NCBI GenBank assembly: GCA_003551325.1
Contig: PUMK01000183.1
Location: forward strand, 1-5,563
Source of the DNA: Candidatus Acetothermia bacterium
GTDB taxonomy: Bacteria > Bipolaricaulota > Bipolaricaulia > Bipolaricaulales > Bipolaricaulaceae
Direction: 5' to 3'
DNA: 5,563 nt
Position numbers and translations under genes: made by a program. Positions within the stretch are counted from its first letter, which is position 1; every line of letters begins with the position of its first letter. A model generated the notes under the pieces. It saw only the letters and a program-made list of their open reading frames with translations, ran no database searches and was not told where the DNA came from. Below are positions 1 through 5,563 of the stretch, in pieces.

Positions 1-46
1 AGTGATTGTCTGTCACAGCAACGTAGAACTTCACCAAATGCTTCCT

Positions 47-134
47 CTCCGAGACTGCCGAACCTGGCCCACTCTAGCGATCTGGCGTCTTCAGGGGCAA
101 ATGGAAGAAGCCTTGGTGTGATGACGTCTCGGAG
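47..134. repeat. 9-bp perfect inverted repeat with a 70-bp spacer
   Basis: CTCCGAGAC at 47-55 is the exact reverse complement of GTCTCGGAG at 126-134. The arms enclose the imperfect hairpin at 84-112, so the two could form a nested structure, or the arms could be half-sites for a regulator. A 9-bp match somewhere in 315 bases is only mildly unlikely by chance, so a function is speculative. Confidence 0.25.
84..112. other. Imperfect stem-loop in the leader
   Basis: Arms 84-92 (GGCGTCTTC) and 104-112 (GAAGAAGCC) pair at 8 of 9 positions, with one G/A mismatch at 87/109 and an 11-base loop. No T-run follows on either strand, so it is not a canonical intrinsic terminator. It lies upstream of the promoter candidate at 152-181. 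It could be a remnant of an upstream transcript end or simply chance pairing. Confidence 0.25.
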
Positions 135-151
135 TCCGCCGCGCAGCATCC

Positions 152-181
152 TTGTCGGCGTGGCCGGATCTCTGCTATGGT
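152..181 (+). promoter_or_regulatory. Weak sigma70-like promoter candidate
   Basis: TTGTCG (152-157) matches TTGACA at 4 of 6 positions. TATGGT (176-181) matches TATAAT at 4 of 6. The spacer is 18 bases, and a TG at 173-174 gives an extended -10 (TGCTATGGT). It points toward the large gene and would leave an untranslated leader of roughly 125 bases. Both boxes are imperfect and the organism's sigma-factor preferences are unknown, so this is only the best candidate visible in the leader. Confidence 0.3.
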
Positions 182-235
182 TCTCAGTGCAATAGAGGAG
201 TTTGTGGGGGCGGGTCTTGCACACGAGAGCAGAAC

Positions 236-315
236 AGCGCTAGGCTGCCCTGGTTCAAAACGTGAGCGGAGTAGGTCCAGTAGCATGACGAGTCTGAGAG
301 GGAGTTGAGCGCTAG
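236..315. repeat. 8-bp direct repeat AGCGCTAG flanking the RBS region
   Basis: AGCGCTAG occurs at 236-243 and again at 308-315, 72 bases apart start to start. Each copy contains the 6-bp palindrome AGCGCT. The second copy fills the gap between the Shine-Dalgarno sequence and the ATG at 316, where a bound protein or structure could affect expression. One 8-bp repeat in a 315-base stretch is expected fairly often by chance, so this is a weak operator candidate. Confidence 0.2.
296..304 (+). promoter_or_regulatory. Ribosome-binding site of the large helicase gene
   Basis: The purine-rich run GAGAGGGAG lies upstream of the ATG at 316. Its GGAG (301-304) is separated from the start by 11 bases, which is slightly long but workable. 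The codon just before the ATG (313-315) is an in-frame TAG, so the gene cannot start further upstream. This supports 316 as the true start. Confidence 0.55.
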
Positions 316-3300
316 ATGGATGTTGTTGCCCTTCGGGACAGTATTGTAGGTTCCTACGGCGAGTATGTCCGAAGCTTCCTGAATTTCGCTGATGAGAGGC
401 TGGAAGAGTTCGTCAGATCCGAGGTCCTTGAGGACGGACGGCTTTGGCCCGAGCCGCTGGTCGAACTGAGTCCGAAGTACGCCATGGGCCCCACGGTGGC
501 TGACCTCGTAGCCGAGGGCAAGCTTCATCCCATGTGCCGGCAGATCTTCGTTGACCATCGATCTCCAGAACGGAGCACCATACAACTCTACAAGCATCAG
601 TACGAGGCCGTCCTCCGAGGACTGGAGGGCAGCCCATTCGTGGTGACGAGCGGAACCGGTTCTGGCAAGAGCCTCACCTACTGGATTCCGATCTTCGATC
701 ATATCCTCAAGAACGAACCGGAGCGTGCCACACCGCGGGCGATCCTCATCTACCCAACGAACGCGCTGGTCAACTCTCAGCTGGCGACGCTTCAGGGATT
801 CAAAGAGCGCTTCGGACCGGGGTTCCCGATCCGCTACGCCCGTTACACGGGGCAGGAGAGCTTCCAGAAGAAAGAGGAGATTCGGCAGAACCCACCTCAC
901 ATCCTGCTTACGAACTACGTCATGCTCGAGCTCATGATGTCTCGCCCCGGTGAGCAGCACTTCACCGACCGAGCATTCTCAGAGCTTGGGTTCTTGGTGT
1001 TGGACGAACTGCATACGCACCGCGGGCGGCGCGGGGCTGACGTGGCCATGCTGGTGCGACGCCTCCGTGAGCGCTGTGGGAATCCCAATCTCCTTTGTAT
1101 AGGCACCAGCGCCACCATGGTAACGGAAGGCGGCGCAGTATCCCGACGGGAAGCCGTCGCCGAAGTGGCCAGTCGGTTGTTCGGAGCGGATGTGCCGCCG
1201 GAGAACGTTATTGAGGAGGAAGTACGCCGTGCTCACACCGAACCCCCTGGTGGGCAAGAGCTGCGCCGGAGTGTGTTCAAGCTGGCCAGCCAAACCAGCG
1301 AGGGGGACGGACAGCTTGTTGCGGCGTGGCTAGAGCACCGCTTTGGTGTTCATGTCGAGGGAACGGTCCTCCGCAAGGCCAAACCGTTCACCGTTGGGGA
1401 CGCGGCGAGGGCGCTGGCAGAGGAGACCGCTGTCCCAGTTAAGACATGTGAGATCGCGCTCCGTGAGGGGCTTCGGTCCGCCTACGGAGAGGGTTCGGAA
1501 GGGGAAAGACTAGGAGTTCGACTTCATCAGTTCTTCTCGCAAGGTGGCGACGTTCACGCGACGCTGGAGCCACCGGCGGAGCGCAGTTTTACTGTCGAAG
1601 GGCAGGTCTACGCTGATAGGGAGGACGACCGCTTGTACTTTCCGTTGCGCTTCTGCCGCGAGTGCGGCCAGGAGTACTACGCGGTGGAGTACGAGCCGGA
1701 GGCCGGCAGGGTACGGCCCTCTCTGCCGGGACCGCTGGAGGACGACGAAGAGGCCGGTGAGGCAGGCCTCAGGACCGAGGGGTATCTGCTTGTCGATGAG
1801 CAAGGCCTGTGGAAGGGGAACGTCGAGGACCTCCCCGAGGGCTGGCTCTCCCGCGGCCGGGTCAAACGGGACTTCAAAGACCACGTCCCACAGAAGCTCC
1901 ACCTGGATCCGGAAGGTATACAGCGTGATTCCGAGGAGGAATCCGGCGTGCGCTGCTGGTTCCTGCGCAAGCCGTTCCTCTTCTGCCCACGGTGTGGGGT
2001 CGTTTACACGAAGCGAGCACAGAGCGATTTCCGCAAACTGGCCAGCCTATCAAGCGAGGGGCGGAGTACAGCCACCACGCTGCTGGCTCTGGCGACCATC
2101 ACGGACATGCGTCGACGCACGCTCGACCAGACACTGGCCAAGCTCCTCAGCTTCACCGACAACCGGCAGGATGCCTCACTTCAAGCGGGGCACTTCAACG
2201 ACTTCGTTCAGGTGGCGCTCCTCCGTGCAGCCCTGCTCAAAGCGATGGAGCGGCACGGCCCGCTCGACCATACAAACGTCGCGACGAAGGTGGAGGAGGA
2301 ACTGGCTCTCGATCAGAAACTTTTCGCCCGCGAGCCAGGGATGTTCGCCGACCACGAGCGGCGCAACCGCGAGGCGTTCAGCGAGGTTATCGAGTACCGA
2401 CTGTATGAGGACCTGCGGCGGGGCTGGCGGATCGTTCAGCCCAACCTCGAGCAATGTGGTCTCCTGCGTATTGACTATCGAGGCTTGAGCGAGGTGTGCC
2501 ATGAGGAGGCGGCCTGGCGGGGCTATCCGGTGCTGGAGGACGCCGCGCCCGAGAAGCGCGAGCAGGTCCTCAGGGCGATGCTAAACCACATGCGGCGCAA
2601 CCTGGCGATCAACGCGCTGCCCCTCGACCCGCATCGGCAAGGCGAACTCCTGCGCAAGGCCCGCGGTGCCCTTACGGACCTGTGGGCGTTCGATGAACAG
2701 GAACGGCTGGAGAGGAGCGGGTACTACCTCTCGCCCGAGCATAGGGCGGCCGAACATGGAGGGTTGAGTCTCTCGGCGAGGAGCGCCCTGGGCCGATACC
2801 TGCGAGACAGGAAGACATGGAACATCGCTGAGGATGTACCCCCCGAGCGGTATCTGGAGATGATGGAGGGCCTGATCGCGGCCCTGCGCGGCGGCGGGCT
2901 CTTGGTTGGCACGGAAGAACGCGGTGTGGAGAGGCTGCAGCTCAGGGCGGACTGTCTCCTCTGGTGTCGTGGTACGGGTGCCGCTCCGGAACCGGATCCC
3001 GTGCGTTCGCGCTGGCTTCCCGGTGGCGGCGCCGTGGAGCACCAACGCAGAACCAATCCCTTCTTCTACGACTTCTACACTCGGGTCGCACACGAACTCA
3101 AGGGGATCCAAGGACATGAACACACCGCGCAGGTGGAGTACGAAGATCGTCTGAAAAGGGAGAAGGAGTTCGAGTCCGGCAAGGCGGCGTTCCTTGCTTG
3201 CACCCCCACGATGGAACTGGGCATCGACATCGGGGATCTGGGCGTTGTGCATATGCGGAATGCGCCGCCGACGCCGGCGAACTACGCCCAACGCAGCGGT

Positions 3301-5418
3301 CGGGCAGGCAGAAGCGGTCAGGGCGCGCTCGTTTTGACCTACTGCGCTACCGGGAGCGGGCACGACCAGTATTACTTCCGCCGCCGGGAGCAGCTTGCGG
3401 CCGGTGCGGTGGCTGCGCCGAAGCTGGACTTGACCAACGAGGAACTTCTCCGGAGCCATCTTCATGCCATGTGGTTGGCCAAGACCGGAGCTGACCTGGG
3501 CCAGTCGGTCTTGGAGATTCTTGAGGTGCGGGAGGAGGACTGTCCTTTGCAGGACGAGCTCCGTGAGCGGCTGAGCTTGTCGCGGGCACGGATGGACGAA
3601 CTGTGCGAGGAAGCCGAGCATGCCTTGAGCGCATTCAACGGCGCCTTGGTCGAGACGCCGTGGTTCAGCCGTGAGTGGATCGAGACGGTGTTGAGGGGTG
3701 CCCTTCACGACTTCGACCGCGCGTTCGATCGCTGGCGCGAGCTCTATGCTGTGGCCCAGGCCCAGCGCGAGACAGCCCACGATCGTCTGCGGGTTCCCTC
3801 CCGCGATCGCCGCGAACGCGAGGAAGCTGAGCGCTTGAGAAATGAAGCCGAGCGCCAGATCAACGCCCTGTGCGGCGGCGACCGGATACGTGAGGACTCG
3901 GAGTTCTATCCCTATCGCTATCTTGCCAGTGAAGGCTTCCTCCCTGGCTACAACTTCCCCCGCCTTCCGGTTCGTGCCTATCTGCCCCGCGGACAAGGCA
4001 GGTACCTGGCGCGCCCTCGCTTCCTGGCGATCACCGAATACGCGCCGGCAAACCGACTGTATCACGACGGAGTCAAGTTCCAGGTCCGGCGGTCCTTCCT
4101 CCCCCCAGGTATTGACAAGCCTGATTTCCCAAGGGGTAAGGCATGCAACCAGTGCGGAGCGCTCTACCTGGGCACCGAGGTCGCGCTCGATGTCTGTGAA
4201 CAGTGCGGGCAGCTGTTGACCGGCGGTCACGTAGAGTTCTTGCCTGTGCTGCTGGAGATGCCCACCATGGGCACAGTCCGCCGCGAGCGGATCACCTGTG
4301 ACGAGGAAGAGCGGCTGCGCCGGGGCTACCGGTGCACCACCCATGTGCCCGGGAGTGCTGGAGGGGGCGCGTCAGAGCAGTGGATCGCAGACGCCTCGGA
4401 GGGTGAGGCCGGCGATGCGCTCTTGGAACTGCGGTACCTGCCCGCGACGACGCTGACGTCGATCAACCACGGATGGCGGGGTGGGAAGAACGCAGGGTTC
4501 ACCCTGGATTTGGACCGAGGAAGATGGGTAGAGCAGAGTGCCGAGCAAGTGGAGACTGGAGCAGAGGGGCGACTTGTCCACAGTGTGCGTCTCCTGGTGC
4601 AGGAGACTCGCAACGCGTTGCTCCTGATCCCCTGCGACCCCGAGCTCGCCCAACAGGGTGCCTTGGCCTCCGTGCAGCACGCCCTTGAGCGCGGGATCGA
4701 GGCGGTCTACCAGATCGAACACCAAGAGCTCCAGGGAGAACGGCTTGGCCAGGGCGACAACCGGCGCATTCTCCTTTGGGAGGCGGCGGAAGGCGGAGTA
4801 GGGGTGCTCAAGTCCCTCGTTGAGGAACCTGGCGCCTTGGCCCGAGTGGCCCGGGAGGCACTGGAGATCTGTCACTTCGATCCCGCTACGGGCGAAGACC
4901 GTGCGCTGGAAGACGATTGTGCTCGGGCCTGCTACGAGTGTCTTCTTTCCTACACGAACCAGCCGGACCACCTGCGGCTGGACCGGCACCTAGCGCTCCC
5001 TTGGCTGCGGCGCCTTGCCGGCTGCACGGTGTACGAGCGCACGGAAGGTCGAAGCTACGAGGAGCATTACCGATGGCTGGCCGGACGCACCGATGCGCGC
5101 TCCGAGCTGGAACGGGATTTCCTCCAGCACCTCTACCGAACCGGGCGCAACCTCCCCGACTACGCCCAGCGGGCCCTTGTCGACTACAATGCGCGCCCCG
5201 ACTTCTTCTACGAGAAGGCCCGCGCGTGCGTGTTCTGCGACGGCGCGGTGCACGACCAAACGCACCAGCGCGCCGAGGACGACCGTGTACGAGCCGACTT
5301 ATCCGCCCGGGGGTACCGGGTGATCACCATCCGCTACGATGCGGATCTTGAGGGTCAGATCGGCCAGCACACCGACGTCTTCGGTGCGCCGAGTACTTCC
5401 GGCGAAAGGACGGAGTAG
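316..5418 (+). CDS. SF2 helicase with DUF1998/MZB-like domain and C-terminal nuclease (DISARM/MrfA-like)
   Basis: This 1700-residue protein is probably an ATP-driven DNA translocase of the MrfA/DrmA-DrmB type acting in anti-phage defence or DNA processing. Visible parts are: a Q-motif-like LYKHQ (91-95); Walker A SGTGSGKS (112-119); motif Ia YPTNALVNSQ (146-155); LLTNYVMLELMM (197-208); motif II DELH (230-233), followed by THRGRRGADVAMLVRRL; motif III GTSAT (263-267); CxxC pairs 447/450 and 557/560; motif-IV-like SFTDNRQDA (612-620); a long helical insertion (about 630-905); motif V ELGIDIG (967-973); motif VI QRSGRAGR (992-999); a charged, possibly coiled segment (1140-1185); Cys4 knuckle 1277/1280/1294/1297; and a DUF1998/MZB-like region (about 1440-1545) with C1519 and C1535xxxC1539xxC1542. 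The tail (about 1594-1690) looks like a DUF559/Vsr-type nuclease: LERDFL, PDF (D1629), FCDG (D1642), H1646, EDDR and GYRVITI. No signal peptide or membrane segment is seen, so it should be cytoplasmic. It is longer than stand-alone MrfA or DrmA, consistent with a fusion. The frame is intact. The family is assigned by motif reading; the defence role is inferred. Confidence 0.88.
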   Translation: MDVVALRDSIVGSYGEYVRSFLNFADERLEEFVRSEVLEDGRLWPEPLVELSPKYAMGPTVADLVAEGKLHPMCRQIFVDHRSPERSTIQLYKHQYEAVLRGLEGSPFVVTSGTGSGKSLTYWIPIFDHILKNEPERATPRAILIYPTNALVNSQLATLQGFKERFGPGFPIRYARYTGQESFQKKEEIRQNPPHILLTNYVMLELMMSRPGEQHFTDRAFSELGFLVLDELHTHRGRRGADVAMLVRRLRERCGNPNLLCIGTSATMVTEGGAVSRREAVAEVASRLFGADVPPENVIEEEVRRAHTEPPGGQELRRSVFKLASQTSEGDGQLVAAWLEHRFGVHVEGTVLRKAKPFTVGDAARALAEETAVPVKTCEIALREGLRSAYGEGSEGERLGVRLHQFFSQGGDVHATLEPPAERSFTVEGQVYADREDDRLYFPLRFCRECGQEYYAVEYEPEAGRVRPSLPGPLEDDEEAGEAGLRTEGYLLVDEQGLWKGNVEDLPEGWLSRGRVKRDFKDHVPQKLHLDPEGIQRDSEEESGVRCWFLRKPFLFCPRCGVVYTKRAQSDFRKLASLSSEGRSTATTLLALATITDMRRRTLDQTLAKLLSFTDNRQDASLQAGHFNDFVQVALLRAALLKAMERHGPLDHTNVATKVEEELALDQKLFAREPGMFADHERRNREAFSEVIEYRLYEDLRRGWRIVQPNLEQCGLLRIDYRGLSEVCHEEAAWRGYPVLEDAAPEKREQVLRAMLNHMRRNLAINALPLDPHRQGELLRKARGALTDLWAFDEQERLERSGYYLSPEHRAAEHGGLSLSARSALGRYLRDRKTWNIAEDVPPERYLEMMEGLIAALRGGGLLVGTEERGVERLQLRADCLLWCRGTGAAPEPDPVRSRWLPGGGAVEHQRRTNPFFYDFYTRVAHELKGIQGHEHTAQVEYEDRLKREKEFESGKAAFLACTPTMELGIDIGDLGVVHMRNAPPTPANYAQRSGRAGRSGQGALVLTYCATGSGHDQYYFRRREQLAAGAVAAPKLDLTNEELLRSHLHAMWLAKTGADLGQSVLEILEVREEDCPLQDELRERLSLSRARMDELCEEAEHALSAFNGALVETPWFSREWIETVLRGALHDFDRAFDRWRELYAVAQAQRETAHDRLRVPSRDRREREEAERLRNEAERQINALCGGDRIREDSEFYPYRYLASEGFLPGYNFPRLPVRAYLPRGQGRYLARPRFLAITEYAPANRLYHDGVKFQVRRSFLPPGIDKPDFPRGKACNQCGALYLGTEVALDVCEQCGQLLTGGHVEFLPVLLEMPTMGTVRRERITCDEEERLRRGYRCTTHVPGSAGGGASEQWIADASEGEAGDALLELRYLPATTLTSINHGWRGGKNAGFTLDLDRGRWVEQSAEQVETGAEGRLVHSVRLLVQETRNALLLIPCDPELAQQGALASVQHALERGIEAVYQIEHQELQGERLGQGDNRRILLWEAAEGGVGVLKSLVEEPGALARVAREALEICHFDPATGEDRALEDDCARACYECLLSYTNQPDHLRLDRHLALPWLRRLAGCTVYERTEGRSYEEHYRWLAGRTDARSELERDFLQHLYRTGRNLPDYAQRALVDYNARPDFFYEKARACVFCDGAVHDQTHQRAEDDRVRADLSARGYRVITIRYDADLEGQIGQHTDVFGAPSTSGERTE
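5412..5415 (+). promoter_or_regulatory. Ribosome-binding site inside the end of the helicase gene
   Basis: GGAG within AGGACGGAG overlaps the last codons of the large gene and lies 5 bases before the ATG at 5421. This spacing is near ideal. It supports the ATG at 5421 as the start of the next gene and suggests that ribosomes finishing the helicase gene can reinitiate there. Confidence 0.65.
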
Positions 5419-5420
5419 CT

Positions 5421-5563
5421 ATGGGGGTAAGCACTGTAGGTCCTGGTGCCATCGTGCGGTTCCGTGGGCGGGAGTGGGTGGTCCTTCCGGCCGAGCGGTC
5501 CGATGTTCTACGCCTACGCCCGATCGGCGGAAGTGACCGCGAGGTGTGTGGGGTGCACCGGGG
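5421..5563 (+). CDS. Partial gene, N-terminus of a probable DrmD-like SNF2 helicase
   Basis: Only the first 47 codons are present; the gene runs off the right edge with no stop. It starts 2 bases after the stop of the large helicase gene and has its own GGAG at 5412-5415, so it is the second gene of the same operon. The product begins MGVSTVGPGAIVRFRGREWV, followed by a VLP and a segment ending RLRPIGG that looks like alternating short beta strands, as in a small barrel or SH3-like fold. From memory, 'G.(L/I)VR.RGREWVVLP....LL.LRPLGG' openings are typical of SNF2-family helicases in defence loci, including DISARM DrmD. No helicase motif lies inside the window, so the product name rests on this opening and on the neighbour. 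It could instead be another protein with a similar N-terminal barrel. Confidence 0.6.
   Translation, partial: MGVSTVGPGAIVRFRGREWVVLPAERSDVLRLRPIGGSDREVCGVHR

Larger units (their letters stand above)
1..315. other. Non-coding leader upstream of the helicase gene
   Basis: I see no convincing gene in this stretch. Plus frame 1 is open from the edge to a stop at 193-195, but its product is rich in Ser, Arg and Pro and its third codon positions lack the G/C bias of the large gene downstream, so it is unlikely to be the tail of an upstream gene. The minus-strand open frames here also resemble no protein I recognise. The stretch does contain a weak promoter candidate, short repeats, a hairpin and a ribosome-binding site, each listed separately. 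It is most simply the 5' regulatory region of the operon that starts at 316. Confidence 0.6.

Noticed and set aside
84..112. Intrinsic terminator for an upstream gene
   Set aside because: The stem is imperfect and no T-run follows on either strand, so it is listed only as a stem-loop.
74..286. 70-codon minus-strand open frame in the leader
   Set aside because: Its composition is unlike a folded protein and I saw nothing to support it as a gene.
285..308. Seven-codon open frame (MTSLRGS) ending just upstream of the helicase start
   Set aside because: It overlaps the Shine-Dalgarno of the large gene, has no clear ribosome-binding site of its own and lacks leader-peptide features such as repeated regulatory codons.
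346..357. GTAGG-TT-CCTAC small hairpin early in the helicase gene
   Set aside because: The 5-bp stem has a 2-base loop, too tight and short to be credible, and it is within coding sequence.
184..960. 258-codon minus-strand open frame overlapping the leader and the helicase start
   Set aside because: Most of it is antisense to the helicase N-terminal domain, including Walker A, and the product resembles no family I know.
1544..2488. 314-codon open frame on the plus strand in another frame
   Set aside because: Its product is Ser/Arg/Thr-rich with low-complexity composition typical of an out-of-frame reading of a GC-rich gene, and it lies within the helicase gene.
2581..4344. 587-codon open frame on the minus strand
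   Set aside because: It lies wholly inside the large helicase gene, antisense to the motif V/VI region, and its product shows no recognisable motif. Long antisense open frames are common opposite GC-rich genes.
4372..4989. 205-codon minus-strand open frame
   Set aside because: It is antisense to the DUF1998/MZB-like region and shows no domain signature.
316..5418. Pseudogene or frameshifted gene
   Set aside because: The frame is continuous for 1700 codons with all helicase motifs in order and intact, so there is no sign of decay.

Overview
The window is dominated by one very large plus-strand gene (316-5418, 1700 codons). It is preceded by about 315 bases of apparently non-coding leader and followed, after only 2 bases, by the first 47 codons of a second plus-strand gene that runs off the right edge. 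The DNA is fairly GC-rich, with bacterial-style ribosome-binding sites and ATG starts, so a GC-rich bacterium is likely. Nothing here allows a phylum call.

The large gene encodes a superfamily 2 helicase of the MrfA/DrmA-DrmB type. The order of parts is: Q-motif-like segment, RecA1 (SGTGSGKS, DELH, GTSAT), a first split CxxC...CxxC cluster, motif-IV-like segment (FTDNRQDA), a large helical insertion, RecA2 motifs V and VI (ELGIDIG, QRSGRAGR), a charged helical segment, a second Cys4 knuckle, a DUF1998/MZB-like domain ending in CxxxCxxC, and a C-terminal PD-(D/E)XK-like nuclease module of the DUF559/Vsr kind. It therefore joins in one chain the helicase and DUF1998 functions that DISARM splits between DrmA and DrmB, and adds a nuclease.

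The following partial gene begins with a short beta-rich segment (PGAIVRFRGREWVVLP...) resembling, from memory, the N-terminus of DrmD-like SNF2 helicases of phage-defence loci. The two genes are almost certainly co-transcribed and probably translationally coupled. The best reading is the start of a DISARM-related anti-phage or DNA-processing operon built from a helicase-DUF1998-nuclease fusion and a second helicase. A methyltransferase or further genes could lie to the right but are not visible.

The leader (1-315) holds no convincing gene. It contains a weak promoter candidate, an imperfect hairpin, a 9-bp inverted repeat, an 8-bp direct repeat and the ribosome-binding site of the large gene.
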